The notes under the pieces were generated by a model. The model was not told the origin of the DNA and did not search any database. It saw only the letters and a list, made by a program, of their open reading frames with translations. From Amnibacterium sp. CER49 (GTDB taxonomy: Bacteria; Actinomycetota; Actinomycetes; Actinomycetales; Microbacteriaceae), in contig NZ_JARVWQ010000001.1 of assembly GCF_029846255.1 (NCBI RefSeq), positions 806,001 to 870,000 of the forward strand: 64,000 nt of DNA, written 5' to 3'. Every line of letters begins with the position of its first letter. Position 1 is the stretch's first letter. Shown one piece after another: positions 36,930 to 47,178 of the stretch. Both the position numbers and the translations under genes were made by a program.

Positions 36930-38548
36930 GCGACCTCGAGACCGCAGCGCGCCAGTGGCTCGCCATCGACCCGGATCCCGCGACGCGGGCCGAGGTCGAG
37001 GCGCTGCTCGCCGACCACGACGAGGCGGGCCTCGCCGACCGCTTCGGCACCCGGCTGGTCTTCGGCACCGCGGGCCTGCGCGGTCCGCTCGGCGCGGGCC
37101 CCAACCGGATGAACCGCGTGGTCGTGATGCAGACGTCCGCGGGGCTCGCCCGGTTCCTCGCCCGCCGCAGCGGCACGCCGACCGCGGTCGTCGGCCACGA
37201 CGCCCGCCACAACTCGGCCCGCTTCGCCCGCGACGCCGCCGAGGTGCTCGCGGCCGCGGGCGTCGCGGTCGTGCTGCTCCCCCGCGCCCTGCCGACGCCG
37301 GTGCTCGCTTTCGCGGTCCGCGCGCTCGGCGCCGACGCCGGCGTCATGATCACCGCCTCGCACAACCCGGCGCCCGACAACGGCTACAAGCTCTACCTGG
37401 GCGGCCCGGACGAGGGCGCGCAGCTCGTCGCGCCCGACGAGGCCGCGGTGCTCGCTGAGATCGAGCACGTCGTGGCCGCCGGTGGCCTCCCGCCGACGTC
37501 GTCCGAGGTGCGCATCGCGGGCGAGGACCTGCTCGACCGGTACGTCGCGGCGACGGCCGCGCTCGCCGCCACGGGGGCGCGTCCGGCGCTGCCGTGGGTC
37601 TACACGCCGATGCACGGCGTCGGCCTCGAGACGGTGCGCCGCGTGCTCGACGCCGCGGGCCTGCCCGCACCGGAGGTCGTGCCGTCGCAGGCGCAGCCCG
37701 ATCCCGACTTCCCGACCGCGCCGTTCCCGAACCCCGAGGAGCCGGGCACCCTCGACCCGGCCTTCGCCGCCGCGACCGCATCGAAGGCCGCCCTCGTGCT
37801 CGCGAACGACCCGGACGCCGACCGGCTCGCGGTCGCGCTGCCGGAGGGCGACGGCTACCGGCGGCTCACCGGCAACGAGGTGGGCCTGCTGCTCGGCTGG
37901 TCGGTGGCGGAGCAGGCGGACAGCGGCACGCTCGCCACCTCGATCGTCTCGACGCCGGGTCTCCGCCGCATCGCCGACCGCTTCGGCCTCGGCTACACGG
38001 AGACGCTCACCGGCTTCAAGTGGATCGGCCGCGCCCGGGGCCTCGTGTTCGGCTTCGAGGAGGCCCTCGGCTACCTCGTCGCACCGGCGATCGTGCACGA
38101 CAAGGACGGGATCTCCGCCCTGGTCGTCCTGCTCCGCGAGGCGCTCCGGCTCGCGGATCGCGGCAGCGACCTGACCACCCGGCTCGCCGAGATCGAGGCG
38201 GCGATCGGCCGGTTCGACTCCGACCAGGTGTCGGTCCGCGTCGTCGACCTCGCGCGCATCGCGGCGCTCATGGCCCGGCTGCGGTCCGACCCGCCGACCG
38301 CGGTCGGCGGCCTTCCGGTGACCGCCGTCGACGACCTCCTCGAGGGCGGCGAGCTGCCCCGGTCCGACGTGCTGCGCATCTCGTTCGACGCGGGCGCCCG
38401 CCTCGTCGTGCGGCCGAGCGGCACCGAGCCGAAGCTGAAGGCGTACCTCGACGTGTGGTCCGACGCGGGCTCGCCCGAGGAGCGACGGGCCGAGACCGAC
38501 GGCCGGCTCCGCGCCTTGCGCGACGGCGTCCGGGCGCTGCTCGCCTGA
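36926..38548 (+). CDS. phospho-sugar mutase, PGM2-type (possible phosphopentomutase)
   Basis: This 540-residue alpha-D-phosphohexomutase-fold enzyme has FGTAGLRGPLGAGPNRMNRV at the start and the catalytic-serine loop MITASHNPAPDNGYKLYL. The metal-binding loop is NDPDADRLAVAL, followed by GFEEALGYLV and the phosphate loop RPSGTEPKLKAYLDV. The PGM2 subgroup isomerises pentose- as well as hexose-phosphates. Coupling to the nucleoside phosphorylase by a GTGA overlap, and the nearby deoA/add/cdd genes, favour ribose-1-phosphate to ribose-5-phosphate. Hexose-phosphate specificity remains possible. Confidence 0.87.
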   Translation: MSDLETAARQWLAIDPDPATRAEVEALLADHDEAGLADRFGTRLVFGTAGLRGPLGAGPNRMNRVVVMQTSAGLARFLARRSGTPTAVVGHDARHNSARFARDAAEVLAAAGVAVVLLPRALPTPVLAFAVRALGADAGVMITASHNPAPDNGYKLYLGGPDEGAQLVAPDEAAVLAEIEHVVAAGGLPPTSSEVRIAGEDLLDRYVAATAALAATGARPALPWVYTPMHGVGLETVRRVLDAAGLPAPEVVPSQAQPDPDFPTAPFPNPEEPGTLDPAFAAATASKAALVLANDPDADRLAVALPEGDGYRRLTGNEVGLLLGWSVAEQADSGTLATSIVSTPGLRRIADRFGLGYTETLTGFKWIGRARGLVFGFEEALGYLVAPAIVHDKDGISALVVLLREALRLADRGSDLTTRLAEIEAAIGRFDSDQVSVRVVDLARIAALMARLRSDPPTAVGGLPVTAVDDLLEGGELPRSDVLRISFDAGARLVVRPSGTEPKLKAYLDVWSDAGSPEERRAETDGRLRALRDGVRALLA

Positions 38549-38559
38549 GCCGCGCCCGG
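38530..38559. terminator. hairpin spanning the mutase stop codon
   Basis: CCGGGCGC (38530-38537) and GCGCCCGG (38552-38559) form a perfect 8-bp stem between convergent genes. Confidence 0.45.
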
Positions 38560-38563
38560 GGGA

Positions 38564-38842
38564 CTACTCGAGCGCGTCGGCGAGCTTCGCGGCGAGCTCG
38601 TCCTGGTCGAGGATGTTCTCGACCACGATCACCTGCGCGAAGGTGCGGCCGAGCCGCTGCGCGTGGTCGGCGGTGGTGAGGATCACCTGGGCGTCCTCGG
38701 CGAGCTCGCGCACGTGCTGCTCGTCCGTCGCGGTCACGTGCGCGTCGATGCCGAGCCGGGCGAGCGCTCGCTGCGCCGAGACGCGGAGGATCTCGCTCGT
38801 GCCGACACCGGCGCCGCAGAGGGTGAGGATCGAGACCGTCAC
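38564..38842 (-). CDS. orphan PTS EIIB component, ascorbate/galactitol-like
   Basis: This 92-residue protein has the PTS EIIB fold start VSILTLCGAGVGTSEILR, with the phospho-accepting Cys9 in a P-loop-like turn, and a QRLGRTFAQVIVVENILD end. EIIB subunits normally take phosphate from EIIA and pass it to the sugar in EIIC. No EIIA or EIIC gene is near; ptsI lies 20 kb away and no HPr gene is in the window. The GTG start overlaps the adenosine deaminase stop by 4 nt, which suggests a regulatory rather than a transport role. Confidence 0.75.
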   Translation of the reverse strand: MTVSILTLCGAGVGTSEILRVSAQRALARLGIDAHVTATDEQHVRELAEDAQVILTTADHAQRLGRTFAQVIVVENILDQDELAAKLADALE

Positions 38843-39948
38843 AGCGCGTCGAACCCGCTCGTGATGCGGTCGGCGAGCTCCTCGCGGTCCTCGACCGGCA
38901 GGAACGCGGCATCGGCGGCGTTCAGCTGGAACGTGAGCAGGTCGTCGAGGTCGTAGTCGAACGCCTCGGTGAGCAGCACGAGCTCCTTCGAGAGGCTCGT
39001 GTCGCTCATGAGCCGGTTGTCGGTGTTCACGGTGACCCGGAAGCCGAGCTGGTAGAGCAGGTCGAAGGGGTGGTCCTCGATCGCGGTGCCCCAGCGCTCG
39101 ATCGCACCCGTCTGCAGGTTCGACGACGGCGACAGCTCGAGCGGGATCTGCCGGTCGCGCACCCAGCGGGCGAGGCGGCCGACGGTGACGTAGCTGTTCT
39201 CGGTGTCCTCGCCCGTGATGACGACGTCGTCGGCGATGCGCACCCCGTGACCGAGGCGCAGGGCGCGGCCGTCGAGCAGCGCGGAGCGGATCGAGTCGAG
39301 CCCGGCCGCCTCGCCGGCGTGGAGCGTGACGGGGAACCAGTGCTCGGCGAGGAAGTCGAGCGCGACCCGGTGCCGCGACGGCGGGTTGCCCGCCTCGGCG
39401 CCGGCCAGGTCGAAGCCGACGACCCCGCGGTCGCGGTGCCGCAGGGCGAGCTCGGCGATCTCGAGGCCGCGATCCGCGTGCCGCATCGCGGTGACGAGCT
39501 GCCCGGTGCTGATCGTCCGTCCGCTCCGCCGCACCTCGTCGGCGCCCTCCTCGAGGCCGGCCTGCACGGCCTCGACGGCGCCGTCGAGGGTGAGGCCGCC
39601 GCGGAGGTGCTGCTCGGGCGCCCAGCGCACCTCGCCGTGGAGCACGCCGTCGTCGGCCAGGTCGAGCACGAACTCGCGGGCGATGCGGGTGAGCGCGGGC
39701 GCCGTCTGCATCACCGCGGTGGTGACGTCGAAGGTCTTCAGGTAGTCGACGAGCGAGCCGGAGTCGGCGGACTCGCGGAACCACTCACCGAGCTCGTCGG
39801 GCTCGGTCGCCGGCAGGTCGACGCCGTGCTCCTCCGCGAGCTCGACGATCGTCGCCGGCCGCAGGCCGCCGTCGAGGTGGTCGTGCAGCGACACCTTCGG
39901 CAGGCGCGCGGCATCGACGTCGTTCCACAGAAGCCACTCCCCCGCCAC
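38839..39948 (-). CDS. add: adenosine deaminase
   Basis: This 369-residue metal-dependent hydrolase converts (deoxy)adenosine to (deoxy)inosine. Metal and catalytic motifs are SLHDHLDGGLRP, TLHAGEAAGLDSIRSAL, LRLGHGVRI and VTVNTDNRLMS, in family order. The GTG start at 39948 was chosen because a TAGCCT box ends 7 nt upstream. That box contains the stop codon of deoA, so add has its own promoter inside the salvage gene cluster. The EIIB gene is translationally coupled downstream. Confidence 0.93.
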   Translation of the reverse strand: MAGEWLLWNDVDAARLPKVSLHDHLDGGLRPATIVELAEEHGVDLPATEPDELGEWFRESADSGSLVDYLKTFDVTTAVMQTAPALTRIAREFVLDLADDGVLHGEVRWAPEQHLRGGLTLDGAVEAVQAGLEEGADEVRRSGRTISTGQLVTAMRHADRGLEIAELALRHRDRGVVGFDLAGAEAGNPPSRHRVALDFLAEHWFPVTLHAGEAAGLDSIRSALLDGRALRLGHGVRIADDVVITGEDTENSYVTVGRLARWVRDRQIPLELSPSSNLQTGAIERWGTAIEDHPFDLLYQLGFRVTVNTDNRLMSDTSLSKELVLLTEAFDYDLDDLLTFQLNAADAAFLPVEDREELADRITSGFDAL

Positions 39949-39958
39949 GGGGTTCAGG

Positions 39959-41275
<1,317 letters not shown>

Positions 41276-41331
41276 GCCCCCATCCTTCCCCGTGCGCACG
41301 GCCGTCACGCCGCTGCTCGGCGCGCCGGGCT

Positions 41332-41354
41332 CCCCCGCCCGGTAGGGGCGGGGG
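41332..41354 (-). terminator. terminator after cdd
   Basis: CCCCCGCCC (41332-41340) and GGGCGGGGG (41346-41354) pair perfectly around GGTAG, 33 nt past the cdd stop. Confidence 0.6.
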
Positions 41355-41387
41355 ACGCAGGCGCCCGTGCGCGCAGGACGGGCGGGG

Positions 41388-41795
41388 TCAGGACTCGCGG
41401 TAGGCCTGCAGGGTGCGCGGGCCGAAGGCGTCGGGCAGCACCTCGTCGATCGTGCGGACGCCCGACACCGTCGCGAGCAGCATGCCGTCGGCGGAGTGCT
41501 CGTAGAGCAGCTGGCGGCAGCGGCCGCACGGCATCAGCGGCTCGCCGTGCCCGTCGACGCAGGCGAACGCGACGAGGCGCCCGCCGCCCGACATCGCGAG
41601 GGCGGAGACGAGCGCGCACTCGGCGCAGAGCGTGAGCCCGTACGAGGCGTTCTCGACGTTGCAGCCGGCGACGACGCGCCCGTCGTCGACGAGCGCGGCC
41701 GCCCCCACCGGGAACGACGAGTACGGCACGTAGGCGTTGCGGCTCGCCGCGACGGCGGCCTCGCGCAGCGCGTCCCAGTCGATCGTCACGGTCAT
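41388..41795 (-). CDS. cdd: cytidine deaminase
   Basis: This 135-residue tetrameric-type zinc enzyme deaminates (deoxy)cytidine to (deoxy)uridine. Its motifs are NAYVPYSSFPVGAA, GCNVENASYGLTLCAECALVSA (zinc Cys and catalytic Glu) and MPCGRCRQLLYE (two zinc cysteines). The ATG overlaps the stop of the upstream permease gene by 4 nt. It is therefore the last gene of the nucleoside transporter operon and acts on imported substrate. Confidence 0.95.
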   Translation of the reverse strand: MTVTIDWDALREAAVAASRNAYVPYSSFPVGAAALVDDGRVVAGCNVENASYGLTLCAECALVSALAMSGGGRLVAFACVDGHGEPLMPCGRCRQLLYEHSADGMLLATVSGVRTIDEVLPDAFGPRTLQAYRES

Positions 41796-43072
41796 CCCTT
41801 CACGTAGGGCTTGCCGGCGGCGGCGGGACCGCGCACCTGCCCGACGAGCCCCGCGACGGCGAAGATCGTGACGACGTACGGGAGCATGAGCAGGAAGTCG
41901 CTCGGCACGGGGCTGTTCAGGATGCCGAGCACGTTCTGCAGGTTGCTCGCGAAGCCGAACAGCAGCGCCGCGAGCGTCGCCCGCACGGGGTTCCACTGAC
42001 CGAAGATCACGGCCGCGAGGGCGATGAAGCCGGCGCCGCTCGTCACGTCCTTGCTGAACGACGGCACCGCCGCGAGCGTGAAGTAGGCACCGCCGAGACC
42101 CGCGATCGCGCCGGCGAGGGAGACGTTCCAGAACCGGGTGCCGGAGACGCTGATGCCGACCGTGTCCGCCGCCTGCGGGTGCTCGCCCACCGCGCGCAGG
42201 CGGAGGCCCCAGCGGGTCTTGAACAGCCCGAAGGTGACCGCCGCCACGGCGACGTACATGAGGTAGACGATCACGGTCTGGTCGAAGAGCACCGGGCCGA
42301 TCACCGGGATCGCCGAGAGCACCGGGATGCGCACCGGCGTGAACTGGGGCGGCGAGTTGAGCACGCCGGACGCCGGCACGAGGATCGCCGAGTAGAGGAA
42401 GCTCGTGAGGCCGAGCACGAGCACGTTCAGCACGACGCCCACGATGACCTGGTCGACGAGGTACTTGATCGCGAACGCGGCGAGCACGAACGACACGAGC
42501 ATGCCCGCGACCATGGCGGCGACGAGCCCGGCGGCCAGCGAGTGCGTCAGGGAGCCGACGACGGCCGAGACGAACGCGCCGGCGAGCAGCTGCCCCTCGA
42601 TCGCGACGTTCACGACGCCGACGCGCTCGCTGATCACGCCGCCGAGCGCACCGAAGATGAGCGGCACGCTGAGCGCGAGCGATCCGGCGAGCAGGCCCGG
42701 CACCGGCAGCGTGTTGCCCGCCGTCGCCCAGGCGAGCAGCCCGACGACGAGGACGAGCGCGAACACGACCGGGAGCCAGAGCGGCTGGCGGCGGTGCGCG
42801 GTGACGAGCCGCACGCTCCACGCGGTGCAGGCGGCGGCCACGAGCACGGCGACGATCCCGGTGACGCGGGCCGGCAGCACGAGCGGCGGCAGCGTGACCG
42901 CGTCGCCCGACTGCGACAGCGCGAACGACGCGGCGCCGTCGCGGCCGAGGGCGACGAGCAGCACGAGGCCGAGCAGGGTCAGCACGCCGTAGACGATCGG
43001 CAGCTTCCAGCTGCGGCGCTGCCCGTCCCGGCCGACGAGGGCGCCGGTCGTGCTCGTCTCGAGCGAGGTCAT
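41792..43072 (-). CDS. nucleoside ABC transporter permease (second)
   Basis: This 426-residue integral membrane protein has about ten helices and the BMP-type permease signatures ISERVGVVNVAIEGQLL, FKTRWGLRLRAVGEHPQAADTVGI and GLGGAYFTL. It pairs with the permease encoded just upstream to form the channel of a guanosine/nucleoside importer. ATGA overlaps join it to both neighbours (permease 1 and cdd). Confidence 0.88.
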   Translation of the reverse strand: MTSLETSTTGALVGRDGQRRSWKLPIVYGVLTLLGLVLLVALGRDGAASFALSQSGDAVTLPPLVLPARVTGIVAVLVAAACTAWSVRLVTAHRRQPLWLPVVFALVLVVGLLAWATAGNTLPVPGLLAGSLALSVPLIFGALGGVISERVGVVNVAIEGQLLAGAFVSAVVGSLTHSLAAGLVAAMVAGMLVSFVLAAFAIKYLVDQVIVGVVLNVLVLGLTSFLYSAILVPASGVLNSPPQFTPVRIPVLSAIPVIGPVLFDQTVIVYLMYVAVAAVTFGLFKTRWGLRLRAVGEHPQAADTVGISVSGTRFWNVSLAGAIAGLGGAYFTLAAVPSFSKDVTSGAGFIALAAVIFGQWNPVRATLAALLFGFASNLQNVLGILNSPVPSDFLLMLPYVVTIFAVAGLVGQVRGPAAAGKPYVKG

Positions 43073-44352
43073 GCCGCCGCCTTCCGCTGCCGCCGGGGCG
43101 CGCCGGGGGCCGGCAGGCGGAAGATCGCCCGCACGAGCGGCGGCGCCGCGATGAAGAGCACGATGAGCGACTGCACGACCGAGACGACGTTCAGGTCGAT
43201 CGCGTTCGCGGCCTGCATCGTGTAGCCGCCGTTCGTGAAGACGCCGAACAGGATGCCGGCCCAGAACACGCCCCACGGCCGCGAGCGACCGAGCAGCGCG
43301 ACGGTGATCGCGTTGAAGCCGATGCCCGCGTCGAAGTCGTTCGTGAAGCCGCTCGTCGTCTGCCCGAGCACCTGGTAGGCGCCGGCGAGCCCGACGAGCA
43401 CGCCCGAGATCACCATGGCGAGCACGACGATCCGCCGCACGTCGATGCCCGCGGTGCGCGCGGCGGGCGGGTTCTCGCCCACGGCGCGCAGCTTGAAGCC
43501 CAGGCTCGAGCGGTTCAGCAGGTAGGCCGAGGCGAGCACGGCGACGATCGCGAGCAGGAAGCCGAGGTTCACCGGGGTGCCGAAGAGATCGGGAAGCACG
43601 GCCGTCGGCAGCTCCGCGGGCGACTTCGGGTTGTTCGACCCCGGCGCCTGCAGCACCGGGGTGTGCAGCAGGTAGTCGAGCAGGTAGATCGCGACGTAGT
43701 TGAGCATGATCGTGACGATCACCTCGTGCGCGCCCGTGCGGGCCTTCAGGACACCGACGACGCCCGCCCAGACCGCGCCGCCGATCAGGCCGCCGAGCAG
43801 CGCGACGACCAGGTGGAGCCCGAAGGGCAGGTGCAGCGCGAAGCCGAGCCAGCCCGCGACCGCCCCGCCGATGAGGATCTGGCCCTGGCCTCCGATGTTG
43901 AAGAGGCCGGCACGGAAGCCGATGGCGATGCCGAGGCCGGCGGCGATGAGCGGGGTCGCGAAGTCGAGGCTGTTGAGCAGCGGCGGGAGGCCGCCGAGCA
44001 GGTCGGTCGCGGTGTAGTCGTAGACGCCACCACGGAAGAGCGACGCGTACGCGCCGCCGACGGACGAGCCGATCGCGCTGAACGTGTCGGCGGGGCGGGC
44101 GAAGAAGTAGCCCGCCGCGGCGAGCACCTGGCTGCTCGTGACCGCGATGAGCACGGCGCCGACGACGAGCGAGACGAGCACCGCGAGCACGCTGAGCAGC
44201 AGGTTGCCGGTGAGGATCTCGCGGAGCACCCGCTGGGCGCCGCTCCGTTCCGGCTGTGCCGGGACGGCCGCGTTCGGCACCTGCCCCGGCTCGAGCGTGG
44301 CGAGGTCCTCGTTGCCGGTCTCGGCGACGGGCGCCGGCTCCGTCCCCGTCAC
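43069..44352 (-). CDS. nucleoside ABC transporter permease (first)
   Basis: This 427-residue membrane protein has a 40-residue polar N-terminus and about nine to ten helices. It shows the family segments IGFRAGLFNIGGQGQILIGG, LNRSSLGFKLRAVGENPPAARTAGI and VGLAGAYQVLGQTTSGF. It is the partner of the following permease and overlaps the ATPase gene stop by 4 nt (GTGA start). The operon order BMP, ATPase, permease, permease is the usual one for nucleoside importers. Confidence 0.88.
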   Translation of the reverse strand: MTGTEPAPVAETGNEDLATLEPGQVPNAAVPAQPERSGAQRVLREILTGNLLLSVLAVLVSLVVGAVLIAVTSSQVLAAAGYFFARPADTFSAIGSSVGGAYASLFRGGVYDYTATDLLGGLPPLLNSLDFATPLIAAGLGIAIGFRAGLFNIGGQGQILIGGAVAGWLGFALHLPFGLHLVVALLGGLIGGAVWAGVVGVLKARTGAHEVIVTIMLNYVAIYLLDYLLHTPVLQAPGSNNPKSPAELPTAVLPDLFGTPVNLGFLLAIVAVLASAYLLNRSSLGFKLRAVGENPPAARTAGIDVRRIVVLAMVISGVLVGLAGAYQVLGQTTSGFTNDFDAGIGFNAITVALLGRSRPWGVFWAGILFGVFTNGGYTMQAANAIDLNVVSVVQSLIVLFIAAPPLVRAIFRLPAPGAPRRQRKAAA

Positions 44353-45863
44353 GCCGCCACCGCCGGCGCGGTCTCGCCGGCCATGAGCAGGCCGAGCACG
44401 TCCCGCGGGGTGTCGGCCGGGACGATCCCGACGATGCGCCCGCGGTACATGACCGCGATGCGGTCGGCGAGCGCGACGACCTCGTCGAGCTCGGTGGAGA
44501 TCACGAGCACGGGGATCCCCGCATCGCGCGTGGCGACGATGCGCTCGTGCACGAACTCGATCGAGCCGACGTCGAGACCGCGGGTCGGCTGGGCGGCGAC
44601 GAACAGGCGCAGGTCGCGCGAGAGCTCGCGGGCGAGCACCACCTTCTGCTGATTGCCGCCCGAGAGCCTGCCGACCCGCGTGGTGATGCCCTGCGCGCGG
44701 ATGTCGAACTCGGCGAGCTGCTGCTCGGCGAACGCGTTCAGGTCGGCCGTCTGCACGGTGCCGCCCTTCACGAACGGGGGCCCGTCCGAGCGGTCGAGCA
44801 TGAGGTTCTCGGCGATCGTGAACTCGGGGACGAGCCCGTCGTGCTGCCGGTCCTCCGGCACGAAGCCGGCGCCCGCGGCGAGCACGCCCTTGACGCTGCG
44901 GCCGGTGAGGGGCTGCCCGTCGAGCAGGATCCGGCCGCTCACCCCGCTCTGCAGGCCGAGGATCGCCTCGGTCAGCTCGGTCTGCCCGTTGCCCTGCACG
45001 CCGGCGATCGCGAGGATCTCGCCCGCCTTGACCGTGAAGCTGACGGAGTCGACGAGCGCGGCGCCGTTCGCGTCGTGCACCGAGAGGTCCTCGACGACGA
45101 GGGCGTCGGCGCCGAGCGTCGGCGGGGCCTTCTCGACGGTCAGCTCGACCGACCGGCCGACCATGAGCGAGGCGAGCTCGGCGTTCGTGGCCGTGGGCGA
45201 CGCCTCGCCGACGACGCGGCCGAGCCGGATCACGGTGATGCGGTCGGCGACCTCGCGCACCTCGCGCAGCTTGTGGGTGATGAAGACGATGGCGGTGCCC
45301 GCGGACTTCAGCTGGCGCATGATCGCCATGAGCTCGTCGGTCTCCTGCGGCGTGAGCACCGCGGTGGGCTCGTCGAAGACGAGCACCCGGGCGTCGCGCG
45401 AGAGCGCCTTGATGATCTCGACGCGCTGCTGCACGCCCACCGGCAGGTCCTCGATCCGCGCGTCGGGGTCGACGTCGAAGCCGAAGCGGTCCGAGATCTC
45501 CTTCACCTTCGCGCGAGCGGCGGCGAGGTCGAGCCGGCCGCCGAAGCGGGTGGCCTCGTGGCCGAGCATGACGTTCTCGGCCACCGTGAACACGGGCACG
45601 AGCATGAAGTGCTGGTGCACCATGCCGATGCCCGCGCGCATGGCGTCGCCCGGCCCGGAGAAGTGCTGGACGGCGTCGTCGAGCAGGATCTCGCCGCCGT
45701 CCGGCCGGTGGAGGCCGTAGAGCACGTTCATCAGGGTCGACTTGCCGGCGCCGTTCTCGCCGAGCAGGCAGAGGATCTCCCCCGGCTCGACGACGAGGTC
45801 GATCCGATCGTTCGCGACGAGCGGGCCGAAGCGCTTCGTGATCCCGCGCAGCTCGAGCTTCAC
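44349..45863 (-). CDS. nucleoside ABC transporter ATP-binding protein (two NBDs)
   Basis: This 504-residue protein carries two ABC domains. The first has LLGENGAGKSTLMNVL (Walker A), VGVQQRVEIIKAL (signature) and LVFDEPTAVLTPQE. The second has a divergent Walker A (AGVQGNGQTELTEAI), LSGGNQQKVVLAREL, and a Walker B changed to LFVAAQPTRGLD. This asymmetric pair is normal for sugar/nucleoside-type importers. The GTG start lies behind GGGAGGA. A hairpin between this gene and BMP may reduce read-through. Confidence 0.9.
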   Translation of the reverse strand: MKLELRGITKRFGPLVANDRIDLVVEPGEILCLLGENGAGKSTLMNVLYGLHRPDGGEILLDDAVQHFSGPGDAMRAGIGMVHQHFMLVPVFTVAENVMLGHEATRFGGRLDLAAARAKVKEISDRFGFDVDPDARIEDLPVGVQQRVEIIKALSRDARVLVFDEPTAVLTPQETDELMAIMRQLKSAGTAIVFITHKLREVREVADRITVIRLGRVVGEASPTATNAELASLMVGRSVELTVEKAPPTLGADALVVEDLSVHDANGAALVDSVSFTVKAGEILAIAGVQGNGQTELTEAILGLQSGVSGRILLDGQPLTGRSVKGVLAAGAGFVPEDRQHDGLVPEFTIAENLMLDRSDGPPFVKGGTVQTADLNAFAEQQLAEFDIRAQGITTRVGRLSGGNQQKVVLARELSRDLRLFVAAQPTRGLDVGSIEFVHERIVATRDAGIPVLVISTELDEVVALADRIAVMYRGRIVGIVPADTPRDVLGLLMAGETAPAVAA

Positions 45864-45899
45864 GCCTGCATCCTCCCTGTTCCGTGGCGCGACGGCGAG

Positions 45900-45935
45900 C
45901 GGCCCGGCGCCTCCCCTGCAGGGAGGGCCGGGCCG
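45900..45935 (-). terminator. attenuating hairpin between BMP and ATPase genes
   Basis: Outer arms CGGCCCGGC (45900-45908) and GCCGGGCCG (45927-45935) and inner CCTCCC/GGGAGG arms form a very stable stem 8 nt past the BMP stop. It probably lets the binding protein be made in excess over the transporter. Confidence 0.6.
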
Positions 45936-45943
45936 CAGCGGTC

Positions 45944-47041
45944 CTACTTGTTGAAGGACGAGGGCGACGAGACGGGGATCGACCCGTCGCTGATGCCCTT
46001 CTTGATGGCATCGAGCTCGGACTGGAGCGAGGACGGCACCGTGCTCGCGTAGCCGTGGAAGGACGACAGCCCGACGCCGTCGTTCTTCAGCGTGCCGACG
46101 TAGACGGTGTTGTCGAACGTCTTGCCGCTCGCGGCCTGCGTCACGACCGAGTCCGCCGCGGTCGCGATGTTCTTCAGGATCGACACGAGGAACAGGTCCT
46201 TGTAGCCGGCGGTGTCGGTCTGGAACAGGTCGGCGTCGACGCCCTCGAGCACGGCCTTCTTGCCCGACGCCTTGATCGCCGCGCCGGCGCCCTGGTAGAG
46301 CGGGCCGCCGACGGGGATGACGACGTCGGCGTTCGCGTTCAGGAAGTTCGTCGTGTACGTCTTCGCCTTGTTCTGGTCCTTGAAGTCGCCGACGAACGTG
46401 CCCTTCTGGGTCTGCTCGTTCCAGCCGAGCAGGCGCACGTTCTTGTGCTTCTGCTTGTTGAAGTACGCGATGCCGTCGGCGACGCCGTCCATGTAGATCG
46501 TCACGGGCGGGATCTGCGCGCCGCCGTACGTGGCGACGACACCGGTCTTCGAGTAGGCGGCGGCCGCGTAGCCGCCGAGGAACGCGGCCTCGTCGGTCTC
46601 GAAGACGACCGGCTTCACGTTCGGGGCCTTGATCGAGTTGTCGTCGATCATCGCGAAGTCGGTCTTCGGGCTCTTCGCCGCCGCGTCCTTCACGGCCGAC
46701 ACGAGGTTGAAGCCCGACGCGACGACGATGTTGCACTTCTGCGCGATCAGGTTGTTGATGTTCGACGCGTAGTCGTTCGCGGTGGCCGACTGCACCTGCT
46801 TGACCGACGACCCGATCTTCTGCGCGGCCTGCTTCACGCCGGTGAGGCCGAGCTCGTTGAACGAGTGGTCGTCGAAGCCGCCCTGGTCGGAGACGATGCA
46901 CGGCAGGTACTTCGACGAGGAGGCGGCCTTCGTGCTGCCCGACGAGGAGCTCTTGGGAGCCTGGCCGCAGCCGGTGAGCAGGGCGATCACGGAGACGCCG
47001 GCGAGGGCGCCGAGGCCGAGGCGCTTCAGGGGAACGGGCAC
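45944..47041 (-). CDS. BMP-family substrate-binding lipoprotein (nucleoside)
   Basis: This 365-residue exported protein has the lipobox LLTGC with lipid-anchored Cys25 and a Ser-rich linker. A BMP/PnrA-like periplasmic-binding fold follows: SDQGGFDDHSFNELGLTGVKQA, FAMIDDNSI, VVFETDEAAFLGGYAAA and GGPLYQGAGAAI. Proteins of this family bind purine nucleosides. The GTG start at 47041 follows GGAAGG. It is the first gene of the operon with the ABC genes and cdd. Confidence 0.9.
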   Translation of the reverse strand: MPVPLKRLGLGALAGVSVIALLTGCGQAPKSSSSGSTKAASSSKYLPCIVSDQGGFDDHSFNELGLTGVKQAAQKIGSSVKQVQSATANDYASNINNLIAQKCNIVVASGFNLVSAVKDAAAKSPKTDFAMIDDNSIKAPNVKPVVFETDEAAFLGGYAAAAYSKTGVVATYGGAQIPPVTIYMDGVADGIAYFNKQKHKNVRLLGWNEQTQKGTFVGDFKDQNKAKTYTTNFLNANADVVIPVGGPLYQGAGAAIKASGKKAVLEGVDADLFQTDTAGYKDLFLVSILKNIATAADSVVTQAASGKTFDNTVYVGTLKNDGVGLSSFHGYASTVPSSLQSELDAIKKGISDGSIPVSSPSSFNK

Positions 47042-47094
47042 GGGAACCTTCCGGTCGAGGGCACAGGGGTACCGCCTCGTGGGCGGCCGCCGAC

Positions 47095-47133
47095 AGGCTA
47101 GCCACGGGCCGGACGCCCGCGCACGGCCGTGCG
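47095..47133 (-). promoter_or_regulatory. BMP operon promoter with palindromic operator candidate
   Basis: A TAGCCT -10 box (47100-47095 on the minus strand) precedes the GTG by about 53 nt. The 14-bp perfect palindrome CGCACGGCCGTGCG (47120-47133) sits where the -35 element would be. That is a plausible repressor site for a nucleoside-responsive regulator; it could alternatively act as the manC terminator. Confidence 0.4.
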
Positions 47134-47178
47134 GCCCTCCCCTCGAAGGCGTTACGGATCCGCAACCGGCCCTTCGGG

